Part shown: positions 30,424 to 39,609 of the stretch, one piece after another | Numbering within the stretch: the stretch's first letter is position 1 | How the letters are laid out: every line of letters starts with the position of its first letter | DNA from: Haliscomenobacter sp. | GTDB taxonomy: Bacteria; Bacteroidota; Bacteroidia; Chitinophagales; Saprospiraceae | DNA: 64,000 bases | Direction of reading: 5' to 3' | Assembly: GCA_016707205.1 (NCBI GenBank) | Contig: JADJHZ010000012.1 | Coordinates: 1 to 64,000 of the forward strand | Made by a program: the position numbers and the translations under genes | The notes under the pieces: model-generated | What the model saw: the letters and a program-made list of their open reading frames with translations, nothing else | Database searches by the model: none | Told to the model about the DNA's origin: nothing

Positions 30424-31284
30424 ATGAAAGGAATTATCCTGGCGGGCGGCCTGGGTACACGCCTGTACCCCCTCACGCTGGCGGTGAGCAAGCAGTTGAT
30501 GCCGGTTTACGACAAACCGATGATCTATTACCCCCTGTCCACCCTCCTGTCGGCGGGTATCCGGGAAATTTTGATCATTTCCACCCCGCACGATTTGCCC
30601 AACTTCCGCAAACTGCTTGGCGATGGAAGCCAGATCGGCTGCCGGTTTGAGTATATCCCCCAGGAAGTTCCCAATGGCTTGGCTCAAGCTTTTGTTCTTG
30701 GGGAAGATTTTATCGGCGCCGACTCCGCCGCGCTGATTCTGGGAGATAATATCTTTTACGGAAACGGACTCAGCGAAGTGATTCGCGCCGCCGTCGATCC
30801 CCCGGGAGGCGTGGTGTTTGCGTATTGGGTGGCCGACCCCGAACGCTACGGGGTGGTAGAATTTGACGAACACTTAAAAGCGGTCTCGATCGAGGAAAAA
30901 CCCAAACAGCCCAAATCGAATTACGCCGTGCACGGCTTGTACTTTTATCACAACGACGTCGTGGAAATCGCCAAAAATCTTCAACCCAGCCATCGGGGGG
31001 AATACGAAATCACCGATGTCAACAGGCATTTTCTGGCTGCCGGAAACCTGGAAGTGGGGGTTTTGGGCCGGGGCATTGCCTGGCTGGATACCGGTACCCA
31101 CCAATCGCTCATGCAGGCTGGGCAGTTCATCCAGGTTATCGAAGAACGGCAGGGACTTAAAATTGGCTGCGTCGAAGAAGTAGCCTACCAAATGGGCTTT
31201 ATCGATGGCGAACAATTGGAACGCCTCGGCAACAAATACCTGCAAAGCGGGTATGGAAAATACCTGCTGCAGTTGCTGAGGTAA
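30424..31284 (+). CDS. rfbA: Glucose-1-phosphate thymidylyltransferase
   Basis: The 286-residue enzyme makes dTDP-glucose from glucose 1-phosphate and dTTP, the first step of dTDP-rhamnose synthesis. The N-terminal GIILAGGLGTRLYPLTLAVSK carries the nucleotide-binding loop. VYDKPMIYYPLSTL, LGDNIFYG, VEFDEHLKAVSIEEKPKQPK and AWLDTGTHQSL are all typical RmlA blocks, and length is normal. The remaining rml genes are not in the window. It starts 31 bases after the receiver gene. A G/A-rich heptamer-like array begins right at its TAA stop. Confidence 0.95.
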   Translation: MKGIILAGGLGTRLYPLTLAVSKQLMPVYDKPMIYYPLSTLLSAGIREILIISTPHDLPNFRKLLGDGSQIGCRFEYIPQEVPNGLAQAFVLGEDFIGADSAALILGDNIFYGNGLSEVIRAAVDPPGGVVFAYWVADPERYGVVEFDEHLKAVSIEEKPKQPKSNYAVHGLYFYHNDVVEIAKNLQPSHRGEYEITDVNRHFLAAGNLEVGVLGRGIAWLDTGTHQSLMQAGQFIQVIEERQGLKIGCVEEVAYQMGFIDGEQLERLGNKYLQSGYGKYLLQLLR

Positions 31285-31322
31285 GGGTAAAGAGCAGGGA
31301 GGTAGGGAGCAGGGAGCAGAGG
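31285..31322 (+). repeat. G/A-rich short-word array after rfbA
   Basis: Words of the type GGGAGCAG and GGTAGGGAG recur with a spacing of about 7 bases between the rfbA stop and the convergent hydrolase stop. The same word, in reverse complement, forms a perfect 15-base duplication at 45476-45505. Confidence 0.6.
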
Positions 31323-33230
31323 TTACAGCCTGGGGAAAAACTGCCAATGAACCAGCAGCCAGAACAATGCCGCCAGGGCCAGGAAAACCAGCGTATATCC
31401 CAGGCGGGCGCCCATTCTTCCCCGTCCGTTGCCCCAAATCAGGAGGGTTTGCCATAATACGCCCAACGACAGCACGCCGATGCCCCAGGGCAGGAAAAGC
31501 CAGGTCTTCAATTGCGGGGAAAGGCCGTACAAAACGGTTTCCTCCCCCTTCACCTGCATCGCTACGCCAACGAGATAAATCACCATGGCCAGAGCGGCCA
31601 GCCAGGCGATCCATCGGGCGGAAGCCGGGAGGAGGTTGGCTTTTACCGCCCGGATTCCGTAGCGCCGGCGTGCCATAGCGCCCATGGGCCAGCCGATAAG
31701 GGCCAGGAGTAAAATGCCCAGGCTGATTCCGAAAAGCCCGATATTGGCGTCGGGACGGTCCAGTACCGGGATTCGCTCAAGTGCAACGATGGGCATTTCG
31801 CTGAGGAACATATGGGTGATTTCGCCGGAGTCGTCCATGCGGAACGCGATGCGCTCCGGACTGGTATCTTCGCGAAACAGTAGCTTTCCTTCCTGAATCC
31901 AGCGCTGGGTTTGGCCAGGAGCGCGGGTCTCCAGATACCCTTCCGGAGTAACGACAATCTCCACCGGAGGGGACATCAACGCGACGACTTTGGTAAGGTC
32001 TGAGCGGGTGAACCGGTTCGCCCGGTATGCCCCCTCAAATTTTTTCAACGCTTCTGCCTGTCGAGGATCTGGTTTCAGGTTGGAAAGGACAGGTTCCGGG
32101 AAAAAATACTCCAGGAACGCTTCCATTACCTTTTGGTATGCTTCGCTGCCTTCGGCGCTATTGAACGATACGAAAATCCCAATTTGGTGTGCCGGGAACA
32201 AAGCCATCAGGGCATGAAAAAGTTCCGTGTCGCCGCCATGTCCGAAGATCTCCTGCCCGTAACGGCTGATGTCCATAAAACCATGCCGCATGGGGTTCAT
32301 GTCGGGAGCGTGCCGGAAACTGGGGCGTTGCATTTCTCTGGCGGTCAGGCTGTCGAGTATGCGGACGGTATCCAGTTTCCCGTACTGAAGGTGAGCGATC
32401 ATGAAGCGGGCCATATCTTTGGCCGTAGCGCTGGCGGCGCCAACCGGCGCCAGAGGAACATACTCGAAATCACCGGACTGAAAGCGGCCATTTTGCCACT
32501 TGTAGCCTTTGGAAAGACCGGAAGCCATTCCTTTCGGAACGGGCTGGCGGAACGTAGTATGGTTCATATTCAGGGGCCGGAGAATATTTTTCTCTACATA
32601 GTCGTCCCAGGAAAGCCCGGAGGTTTGCTCTACGATATACGCGGCCATGCCGGACCCATGGTTGGAATACGCGGAGATCATCCCCGGCGCCCAGATCCGG
32701 CGGGGCATTTCCTCCCGGAGGATTTCTCCCAGTGGTTTAAGGGATTCGGGGCTTTTGCCAAACAGCCCCAGCACCCGGTCTTCAAAGCCTGGGTTATGGT
32801 TCATCAAGTCGAGGAGCGTAACCGGCTGGGGAAAATTGGCAGGAATTTGAAAATCTTTGCAGTAGGTGTTGATATCGGCGTTCAGGTCCAGTTTGCCCTG
32901 TTGGACCAACTGCATGACGGAGGTCCAGATAAAGGTTTTGGAGATAGACCCGATGCGAAATAGGGTTTTCCCTGGATCTACCAGAGTTTTGCGCTCCAGA
33001 TCAGCGTATCCGTACCCTTTGGCAAACAGCAGCTTTCCATTCTGCACAATAGCAACCGACGCGCCGGCCAGGTGCTTGTTCTTCATTTGGGCAGCCATGA
33101 TGCCGTCCATAAAACTGGCTACCCGGGCCGAGTCCAATCGAATGGTTTGGGAATTTCCATGGGGGGGAAGGGAAATAGAAAGGAGAACCGCCAGAAGCAG
33201 TTTGGGGGAAGACCGGAAAAACAGGCGCAT
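31323..33230 (-). CDS. Serine hydrolase (beta-lactamase fold) with C-terminal membrane region
   Basis: The 635-residue protein starts at MRLFFRSSPKLLLAVLLSIS, a signal peptide. The catalytic domain has RIGSISKTFIWTSV (SxxK), AYSNHGSGMAAYIVE (tyrosine motif) and GHGGDTELFHALMALFP as third motif. A lipocalin-like beta part follows, and then four or five membrane helices (FGISLGILLLALIGWPMGAM, WIAWLAALAMVIYLVGVAM). The combination of exported class C-type hydrolase and C-terminal helices is common in Bacteroidota and suggests envelope attachment. Substrate unknown. The stop is convergent with rfbA across a repeat array. Confidence 0.86.
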   Translation of the reverse strand: MRLFFRSSPKLLLAVLLSISLPPHGNSQTIRLDSARVASFMDGIMAAQMKNKHLAGASVAIVQNGKLLFAKGYGYADLERKTLVDPGKTLFRIGSISKTFIWTSVMQLVQQGKLDLNADINTYCKDFQIPANFPQPVTLLDLMNHNPGFEDRVLGLFGKSPESLKPLGEILREEMPRRIWAPGMISAYSNHGSGMAAYIVEQTSGLSWDDYVEKNILRPLNMNHTTFRQPVPKGMASGLSKGYKWQNGRFQSGDFEYVPLAPVGAASATAKDMARFMIAHLQYGKLDTVRILDSLTAREMQRPSFRHAPDMNPMRHGFMDISRYGQEIFGHGGDTELFHALMALFPAHQIGIFVSFNSAEGSEAYQKVMEAFLEYFFPEPVLSNLKPDPRQAEALKKFEGAYRANRFTRSDLTKVVALMSPPVEIVVTPEGYLETRAPGQTQRWIQEGKLLFREDTSPERIAFRMDDSGEITHMFLSEMPIVALERIPVLDRPDANIGLFGISLGILLLALIGWPMGAMARRRYGIRAVKANLLPASARWIAWLAALAMVIYLVGVAMQVKGEETVLYGLSPQLKTWLFLPWGIGVLSLGVLWQTLLIWGNGRGRMGARLGYTLVFLALAALFWLLVHWQFFPRL

Positions 33231-33394
33231 AATACAGGTTTTTCGTTTAGGTGAAAATGGTTTTCCGGGGTTCATCCGTTAGGTGGGCGGGTTGTCCAAT
33301 GAGTTCAAAATCTTCTTTTTACAGCAACTTTCTGGTGGCGATGGAATAAAAGTTTGCCCATTCAAAAGTAAGGTTTCCGGAGAACTTTTTCTGC

Positions 33395-34534
33395 TTAATT
33401 CTTTCTGGTCAACCCCTTTTGCCCGGCAGCGAGGGAATGGAGGTCTTGTTGTTCAAGGGCCGCCGCCATGAGGTCTGGAAACCGGTCGGGGGTGCAGGCA
33501 AAGACCGGGATGTGCATGGCAGCCAATTCGGCGGCCATGCGGTGGTCGTAGGCGGGAGCGCCATCGTCGTTCAGAGACAGCAGCCCGACGACGGTCACGC
33601 CGCTGCTTTGGATCGCGGAAAGATGTGCGAGCATCTGTTCCGGTGGCGCGCCTTCCATGAGGTCGGACAGCAGGACGAGCACGCAGTGCCGGGGCGCGCC
33701 GATCAGCGACCGGGCATAAGCCAGCGCTTGGGCAATATGGGTGCCTCCTCCGAGCTGGGTGGCAAAAAGCAGGTCTACCGGGTCCGACAAATAGGCGCTC
33801 AGGTCAACCACTTGCGTATCAAAAGCGATCAGACGGGTGTCCAAAGAAGGGATAGAAGCCAATACCGAACCCAGAATGCCGGCATGAACGACCGACGTTG
33901 CCATGGAGCCGCTTTGGTCCGCCAGGAGGATCAATTGCTTCAATTGCCGGGAACTGCGCCTTCGCCCAAGCAGTTGGTGCGGGATCACGGTTTTCCACTT
34001 CGGTTGGTAGTGCCGGAGGTTGGCCCGGATCGTCCGGGGCCAGTCGATCTCGAAGGATTTGGGTTGGCGGGTTTGGCGGAGGCGGTAGAGGCTGCCCCGG
34101 AGTTTTTGCACCATGGGCGCGCGGAGATTGCGAAGCAATTCTTCCGTATACCGGCGCACGAGTATCCGGGCGCTTTCCCTGCTTTGGTCCGGAATGACCT
34201 TGCTCAGACTGATCAAGGTAGCAATAAGGTGCGCGTTGGGTTCGACCAGGTCCAGCAGTTCTGGTTCCAGGAGCATGCGCCGGAGGCCGAGGCGCTCCAG
34301 GGCGTCGCGCTGCAGCAATTGGACTACCGGAGAGGGGAAATACCGGCGGATATCTCCAAGCCAGCGGTGTACCAGGGGGGAGCTGTCGTTGAGGCCTCGT
34401 CCTTTACTTTCGTTGTACAGCAACGAAAGCGCCTCGTCCCACCCTTTGGCATCGCCGCTGAGCTCGGGCGCCCCGGCGTGTGCGCCGCTTTCGCCGAGGA
34501 TCAGCCGCCATCGTTTCAGGGATTGGTTTTCCAT
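33395..34534 (-). CDS. VWA-domain protein
   Basis: The 379-residue protein has an N-terminal helical half and a C-terminal von Willebrand A domain with the metal site DQSGSM near residue 208, a TQLGGGTHIAQAL threonine loop and LVLLSDLMEGAPPEQML. This arrangement is that of VWA proteins usually encoded beside an AAA ATPase, DUF5682 and a SWIM zinc-finger gene, where they are thought to act as a metal-dependent adaptor. None of those partners is near. A MoxR ATPase lies 10 kb away in another cluster. Function therefore remains inferred. Confidence 0.8.
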   Translation of the reverse strand: MENQSLKRWRLILGESGAHAGAPELSGDAKGWDEALSLLYNESKGRGLNDSSPLVHRWLGDIRRYFPSPVVQLLQRDALERLGLRRMLLEPELLDLVEPNAHLIATLISLSKVIPDQSRESARILVRRYTEELLRNLRAPMVQKLRGSLYRLRQTRQPKSFEIDWPRTIRANLRHYQPKWKTVIPHQLLGRRRSSRQLKQLILLADQSGSMATSVVHAGILGSVLASIPSLDTRLIAFDTQVVDLSAYLSDPVDLLFATQLGGGTHIAQALAYARSLIGAPRHCVLVLLSDLMEGAPPEQMLAHLSAIQSSGVTVVGLLSLNDDGAPAYDHRMAAELAAMHIPVFACTPDRFPDLMAAALEQQDLHSLAAGQKGLTRKN

Positions 34535-34543
34535 TCAGGGGAT

Positions 34544-34807
34544 CTACCTCCTGCGGCTCCGGGCAGGGCCTTTGACCATCCGGGCAATCCATAGCAACAC
34601 GATGGCGCCCACGGCTGCGGTGATGATCGATCCGGTGAGGCCGCCATTCGTTTGGATGCCCAGAAAGGCGAATAAATAGCCGCCGATTAATCCGCCGATT
34701 AATCCTACGACGATGTTGCCCAGTATTCCAAAACCGGAGCCTTGCATAACCTGGCCCCCAAGCCACCCTGCGGCGGCCCCTACCAGCAAATGAATGATGA
34801 TTTCCAT
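34544..34807 (-). CDS. GlsB/YeaQ/YmgE-type small membrane protein
   Basis: An 87-residue protein of three helices rich in glycine, with the family pattern LLVGAAAGWLGGQVMQGSG and NIVVGLIGGLIGGYLFAFLG. Starting at MEIIIHLL removes four residues that would precede the first helix. Related proteins are transglycosylase-associated or general stress proteins of unknown activity. The stop lies 9 bases before the VWA gene start, so both may be in one transcript. Confidence 0.88.
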   Translation of the reverse strand: MEIIIHLLVGAAAGWLGGQVMQGSGFGILGNIVVGLIGGLIGGYLFAFLGIQTNGGLTGSIITAAVGAIVLLWIARMVKGPARSRRR

Positions 34808-34922
34808 AGGTGGATACACATTTTATCAAATGGGTATTAAACAAAAAACATTTCCCGCCCCCTTTTCAGGGAACGGGTTCAAAATAGAAATAAATTCCGA
34901 TTTTTGGGGAAGTTATGATTTC

Positions 34923-35015
34923 CACCCTACGGGACATTTTCATTTTCCTGGCGCCCAGGCCTTCCATGTTTCGCAAACCTTGGAAGGCCTTGTTACCAAA
35001 ATGTCCAGTAGGGTG
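34923..35015. repeat. Palindromic repeat element, copy 1
   Basis: Outer 18-base inverted repeats (CACCCTACGGGACATTTT at the left; the complement of CACCCTACTGGACATTTT at the right, 17 of 18 matching) enclose an inner near-palindrome (AGGCCTTCCATGTTT / AAACCTTGGAAGGCCT, loop CGC). A second copy lies at 59242-59329. This copy sits just upstream of the start of the LPG-synthase-like gene and runs through a frame that would otherwise extend that gene. MITE- or REP-like behaviour is inferred. Confidence 0.8.
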
Positions 35016-35081
35016 TATGATTTCCCTGAACCAATTCGCTTCAACCATCGTTTCCATTTTCACCTTACTAATTTTCCAGTT

Positions 35082-36221
35082 TTGAGTAACGCCCAATTTG
35101 AGCATTTTTCCAAAGAACATCACGACGTCCTGCACTCCATACGGAATTCGCGGATCATCTTCCCCATCCTTCTTGGTTTGGCAGCCGTAAGCTATTTATT
35201 TTGGAAGCATTTCGACCCCAAGGAGTTTTCCCGTATTCAGTGGACCAGCCATACCGTCGTTTGGATCGGCGTTGCCGCTGTTCTTTCCATCATTTGGCAC
35301 CTTTCGTATGCGTACCGGCTGAGGGCCTTAACCAAAAAAGAATTTTCCTGGTGGAAATGTATTGAACTGATTTTCATCTGGGAATTTAGCTCGGCGGTTT
35401 CCCCTACGAGTTTGGGCGGATCGGCGGTGGCGTTTTTTGTTCTTGCCCAGGAAAAACTATCCGCTGCACGGACCGCGACCATCGTCATGTACACGATCAT
35501 CCTGGATAGTTTGTTTTTACTGACTACCGTGCCGATTCTATATTTTATTTTTGGCAGTTCCGTCATGCGTCCTGGGGTGGTTTCCTTTGCAGATACGGGG
35601 GTATGGGGCGTTTATTTTCTGGTGACCTACTTCCTTATGCTCAGTTACAGCTCCCTCATTTACTACGGGGTGTTTATCAACCCGCACCAATTAGAACGAT
35701 TGATGGGATGGCTTACCAACAACCGCTTCTTGCGGCGCTATTACGAAAAGGCCCGGGCATTCGGAAAAGATATGGAAACGGCATCCCTGGGGTTGAAGAA
35801 AGAACCCGCGATTTTTCATTTAAAAGCCATCCTGGCAACGATAGCGGCCTGGACCCTTCGTTTTTTGATTATTAGCGCCCTGATCATTGCGTTTCTGCCC
35901 AACCTGCCGCTGGATTTTTCTACTCAATTCCAGCTGTACGCCCGCTTGGAGGTGATGTTTTTTGTGATTGCATTTAGCCCAACGCCGGGAGGCGCCGGCC
36001 TGATTGACCTGCTGTTCGGCGGGTTCCTTACGGATTATGTTTCCAACCCTACCCAGTCGGCGATGATATCTACGCTTTGGCGCCTGATGTCGTACTATGT
36101 TTACCTTTTTGCAGGGGCACTGATCGTTCCCAACTGGATCCGTCAGCGGATTAACGAACGCCGGGAAAGGCAAATGGAAGCCCAGCAGAAGGAAGAAGGG
36201 GAAGAACGCCCGCACGCGTAA
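35082..36221 (+). CDS. Lysylphosphatidylglycerol synthase-type membrane domain protein (YbhN/UPF0104-like)
   Basis: A membrane protein of about 379 residues with seven or eight helices, of the LPG synthase TM / flippase family: WHLSYAYRLRALTKKEFSWW, SSAVSPTSLGGSAVAFFVLA, and FSPTPGGAGLIDLLFGGFL are typical blocks. Members move lipids or lipid-linked groups across membranes. A TTG start giving MSNAQFEHFSKEHH is preferred: the earlier in-frame ATG at 34794 would place the palindromic element inside the protein and give an unrelated N-terminus. An ATG at 35001 lies in the element's right arm. Substrate unknown; no attached aminoacyl-transferase domain. Confidence 0.75.
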   Translation: MSNAQFEHFSKEHHDVLHSIRNSRIIFPILLGLAAVSYLFWKHFDPKEFSRIQWTSHTVVWIGVAAVLSIIWHLSYAYRLRALTKKEFSWWKCIELIFIWEFSSAVSPTSLGGSAVAFFVLAQEKLSAARTATIVMYTIILDSLFLLTTVPILYFIFGSSVMRPGVVSFADTGVWGVYFLVTYFLMLSYSSLIYYGVFINPHQLERLMGWLTNNRFLRRYYEKARAFGKDMETASLGLKKEPAIFHLKAILATIAAWTLRFLIISALIIAFLPNLPLDFSTQFQLYARLEVMFFVIAFSPTPGGAGLIDLLFGGFLTDYVSNPTQSAMISTLWRLMSYYVYLFAGALIVPNWIRQRINERRERQMEAQQKEEGEERPHA

Positions 36222-36345
36222 TTTTTTACCCCCCACTTTACCGGGGCTTGAGGAAAAACGCTAATATTGAGGCACAATTGCGGGAAACAGGAACCAGGTT
36301 TCCGGCGTTATGATTGCATTCTCTGGTTCTCAAACCAAGTTTCCT

Positions 36346-37158
36346 ATGCTTCTGAACTACATCACCTGGAACGTCTCTCCAGAAATCGTATCCCTTGGGC
36401 CGATCACCCTGCGCTGGTATGGCTTGCTTTTTGCTTCGGGCTTCCTGGTTGGGTTGTTCATGGTGCGGAAGATGTTTCTGGTGGAAAAAGCGCCGGAAGA
36501 ATGGCTGGATAAGGCATTTGTTTACATCGTAATCGGAGCGGTGCTTGGCGCCCGGCTGGGGCATGTGTTTTTTTACGATTGGGAATACTACCGGGAACAC
36601 CTCTCCGAAATCCCCAAGATTTGGCACGGCGGATTGGCCAGCCATGGCGGCGCCATCGGCATTGTTTTGGCGTTGTGGTTGTTTTCGGTGCGGGTATCCA
36701 AAAAATCCATTCTTTGGATCCTGGATAAAGTGGTGGTACCAACAGCTCTTGCAGCATGTTTCATCCGGCTTGGCAACCTGATGAATTCCGAAATTCTGGG
36801 CAAGCCGTCCGATGTATCCTGGGCCTTCCTTTTTGTGCAGGCCGATGGGCCTAATGGGTTGCCCAAGCATCCGGTGCAGCTGTACGAGTCGTTCTCCTAT
36901 CTGGCAATTTTTGCCGTGCTGTTCTGGACCTACTGGAAAACCAAGTTTCGGTTTAAGCCCGGGTTTATGTTTGGCGTGTTTATGGTGCTGGTTTGGGGCG
37001 TGCGTTTTTTCATGGAGTATTTTAAGGAGAGCCAGGGCGGTTTTGAAACGGCGTTCCATAACGCGCTCAGCACGGGCCAGTTGCTCAGCATTCCATTTAT
37101 TTTAATCGGGTTGTATTTCGTGTTGCGAAAAACACCTCCAATAAATCCCAAAGCTTGA
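36346..37158 (+). CDS. lgt: Prolipoprotein diacylglyceryl transferase
   Basis: The 270-residue inner membrane enzyme transfers diacylglycerol from phosphatidylglycerol to the lipobox cysteine of prolipoproteins. Conserved signatures are RWYGLLFASGFLVG, IWHGGLASHGGAIG, FIRLGNLMNSEILGKPSD and KHPVQLYESFSYL. The start MLLNYITWNVSPEIVSLGP fits the family better than the upstream ATG at 36310. The stop TGA shares one base with the ATG of the next gene, which itself encodes a lipoprotein. Confidence 0.95.
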   Translation: MLLNYITWNVSPEIVSLGPITLRWYGLLFASGFLVGLFMVRKMFLVEKAPEEWLDKAFVYIVIGAVLGARLGHVFFYDWEYYREHLSEIPKIWHGGLASHGGAIGIVLALWLFSVRVSKKSILWILDKVVVPTALAACFIRLGNLMNSEILGKPSDVSWAFLFVQADGPNGLPKHPVQLYESFSYLAIFAVLFWTYWKTKFRFKPGFMFGVFMVLVWGVRFFMEYFKESQGGFETAFHNALSTGQLLSIPFILIGLYFVLRKTPPINPKA

Positions 37159-38123
37159 TGGCAAATAGACCGTGGTCGGGATGGGTCGTTTTTCTGGCGT
37201 TTTCGCCGGTATTTCTGGCATGCGGCCAGCCAGCTACTCCCGTTAATCCGCTTGGCCTTTGCCGCCAATCGGTGTCTGCCCAAGGCCGTTGGATAGCGGA
37301 TTCCTTCCCCTATGTACTGGATGAACCCACCCGCACGCTGACCCTGGCGCCGGAGTTGATCGAAATTTCCGGGCTGGCGTTGTCGCCCGATGGCAAATAC
37401 CTGGTTTGCCTTCAAGATGAACTCGCTACCCTGTTTTTCCTGGACCCTCAAACCGGCTCGATCGAAAAGCGAATCTCTTTTGGCAAGGAAGGCGATTACG
37501 AAGGCGTGGAAACGGTTGGGCAAGAACTATTCGCCGTGCGCAACTCCGGCGCTGTGGTCCGGGTCCGCATGGAAAATGGCGCATTCAAGGAGAAAGAGAC
37601 GTTCAAGAATGTTCTGAATTCCGAAAACGATATCGAAGGGCTTGGCTATGACTCCGTGCGGAACAGCCTTCTGCTCGCCTGTAAAGGTCTTGGGGGGCAA
37701 GGGCATGGTTTTGCGGGTAAAAAATCTATTTATGCCCTGGATTTGAACACGTTCGCATTAGACTCCATACCCGCTTTGTGTATCGAATACGATTCCCTTA
37801 AAACCTACCTGGAATCACAGCCCGATTTGCCCAAAAGAGACGATTTGCTTAAAGACCTCGGCAGTAGCCCCGAGGATTTTTCCTTCAGCCCTTCCGGGAT
37901 CGCCGTTCATCCGCTTTCCGGCCATTGGTACCTGATCTCCGCAAAAGAGAGAACCTTGCTGGTCGTCCGGCCGGAAAATGGACAAATTATACATCTGGCC
38001 AAACTGAAAGGCAAACAACTGGAACAACCCGAAGGGATTTGTTTTGACGAAAAAGCAAACCTGTACATTTCCAGCGAAGGAAAAGATAGAGCGCCGGTGG
38101 TGCAGGTGTATGTTAGACGTTAG
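37158..38123 (+). CDS. SdiA-regulated-type beta-propeller lipoprotein
   Basis: The 321-residue protein has a signal peptide with lipobox FLACG near residue 22, so it should be a substrate of the Lgt encoded immediately upstream. The body resembles SdiA-regulated/phytase-like propeller proteins: EISGLALSPDGKYLVCLQDE, NDIEGLGYDSVRNSLLLACK and DFSFSPSGIAVHPLSGHWYL. Role unknown, possibly calcium or phosphate-ester binding at the outer membrane. Its last codons (VRR and stop) lie inside a heptamer array that continues past the gene. Confidence 0.78.
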   Translation: MANRPWSGWVVFLAFSPVFLACGQPATPVNPLGLCRQSVSAQGRWIADSFPYVLDEPTRTLTLAPELIEISGLALSPDGKYLVCLQDELATLFFLDPQTGSIEKRISFGKEGDYEGVETVGQELFAVRNSGAVVRVRMENGAFKEKETFKNVLNSENDIEGLGYDSVRNSLLLACKGLGGQGHGFAGKKSIYALDLNTFALDSIPALCIEYDSLKTYLESQPDLPKRDDLLKDLGSSPEDFSFSPSGIAVHPLSGHWYLISAKERTLLVVRPENGQIIHLAKLKGKQLEQPEGICFDEKANLYISSEGKDRAPVVQVYVRR

Positions 38124-38153
38124 ACGTTGGACGTTAGAGGTTAGAGGCTAGTC
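38112..38153 (+). repeat. Heptamer array overlapping a stop codon
   Basis: Six 7-base units follow without gaps: GTTAGAC twice, GTTGGAC, GTTAGAG twice, GCTAGTC. The second unit contains the lipoprotein stop codon. TAG occurs in five of the six units and falls in all three frames. The next 115 bases to odhB show nothing else recognisable. Confidence 0.85.
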
Positions 38154-38269
38154 GGGGGATGCGCTCCGGACCTCGGAGGGGGCTGATATTTGTAGCTCAA
38201 AGTCCTAGAGGCAGGTCTTGGGAAACCTTAAAAAATTGGAATTTTAGATCATAGAAAAGGTATAGAACC

Positions 38270-39508
38270 ATGAGTTTTGTTGAAATGCGGGTTCCCACGA
38301 TAGGAGAATCCATCAATGAAGTCACCCTGTCGAGGTGGTTGAAAGAGGATGGCGCCATGGTCAGACTGGACGACCCGATCTGCGAATTCGAGTCCGATAA
38401 AGCAACCCTTGAATTTCCTTCGGAGGCTGCAGGCAAGCTGATCCACGTAGCTAAAGAAGGCGACGACCTGAAGATCGGCGATCTGGTAGCCCGTATTGAT
38501 ACGAGCGTTAGCGCAGCAGCAGCTCCGATTGCCCCTGCCGCTGCTTCCGGGCAAAGCGAAAAGCCGGCAGAAACGGCGGCGCCCGCCCCTGCTTCCGGCA
38601 GCTATGCCGCCGGCCATCCTTCTCCTGCTGCGGCCAAAATCCTGAAAGAAAGCGGCGTACCCGCTTCCCAGGTGGAGGGTACGGGCCGGGACGGGCGCAT
38701 CACCAAGGAGGACGCACAAAAAGCGGCGGAATCAAAGACCGTTGCCCCTCCTCCTGCGCCGGAACCCAAAGCAATACCCAAACCGGCAGCGCCGGCAACT
38801 GCTTTTTCCCGGGACGAGGAGCGCAAAAAAATGAGCCGCATGCGGCGCACCATCGCCAAGCGGCTCGTCAGCGCCAAGAACGAAACGGCCATGCTCACCA
38901 CTTTCAACGAGGTGGACCTGACGGAAGTCATGGCCCTGAGGGAAAAATACCAGGAGCGCTTCACCGCCAAATACGGGATCAAGCTGGGTTTTATGTCCCT
39001 TTTCGCCAAAGCGTGTTCCCGGGTGTTGCTGGAAATGCCAGATGTGAACGCCCGGATTGAAGGCGAGGACATCGTTTACCATCAGTTCGTCGATATCTCT
39101 TTTGCCATCTCGACGCCAAACGGATTGGTCGTGCCTCCCATTCGGAATGTAGAATCGCTTGGGTTTGCCGACATCGAACTGCAGTTGAAGGACCTTTCCA
39201 CCAAAGCCCGCAACGGCACGCTTACCCTGGAAGAAATGACCGGGGGGACTTTTACCATCACCAATGGCGGCGTATTTGGCTCTCTGCTCAGCACGCCGAT
39301 CATCAATGAGCCCCAATCAGCGATCCTGGGGATGCACGCGATCAAAAACCGGCCTATTGCCGTAGGCGACAAGGTGGAGATCCGTCCTATGATGTACCTG
39401 GCGCTCTCTTACGACCACCGCGTCATCGATGGAAGCACCTCCGTAACTTTTCTGGTGAAGGTGAAAGAACTCCTGGAAGATCCGATGGCCCTCCTCCTGG
39501 AATTGTAA
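38270..39508 (+). CDS. odhB: 2-oxoglutarate dehydrogenase E2, dihydrolipoyl succinyltransferase
   Basis: The 412-residue protein has a lipoyl domain (residues 1-78, lipoyl Lys in EFESDKATLEF), an Ala/Pro-rich linker, a peripheral subunit-binding domain (SPAAAKILKESGVPASQVEG) and a catalytic acyltransferase core ending LALSYDHRVIDGS, with His as the catalytic residue. Succinyl preference is suggested by ESINEVTLSRWLKEDG and the TFNEVDLTEVMALREKYQ block. The E1 gene that often precedes it is not here. It transfers succinyl groups to CoA in the TCA cycle and would compete functionally with the korAB-type enzyme at the window start. Confidence 0.93.
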   Translation: MSFVEMRVPTIGESINEVTLSRWLKEDGAMVRLDDPICEFESDKATLEFPSEAAGKLIHVAKEGDDLKIGDLVARIDTSVSAAAAPIAPAAASGQSEKPAETAAPAPASGSYAAGHPSPAAAKILKESGVPASQVEGTGRDGRITKEDAQKAAESKTVAPPPAPEPKAIPKPAAPATAFSRDEERKKMSRMRRTIAKRLVSAKNETAMLTTFNEVDLTEVMALREKYQERFTAKYGIKLGFMSLFAKACSRVLLEMPDVNARIEGEDIVYHQFVDISFAISTPNGLVVPPIRNVESLGFADIELQLKDLSTKARNGTLTLEEMTGGTFTITNGGVFGSLLSTPIINEPQSAILGMHAIKNRPIAVGDKVEIRPMMYLALSYDHRVIDGSTSVTFLVKVKELLEDPMALLLEL

Positions 39509-39609
39509 GAACAAGCGCTACCCGGATTATTGCGAATTGGCGTGTTTGTCTGGTTTTTCCCTGAAAGTGCATTTGGGAAAAAAGATTATTTATTGAAATG
39601 ATTTTCCAT

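Noticed and set aside
34794..35081. Extended N-terminus for the LPG-synthase-like protein
   Set aside because: This stretch is largely the palindromic repeat element and its flank, with no similarity to the family N-terminus.
38154..38269. tRNA or small RNA gene before odhB
   Set aside because: No cloverleaf could be drawn and no terminator follows; nothing supports an RNA gene.
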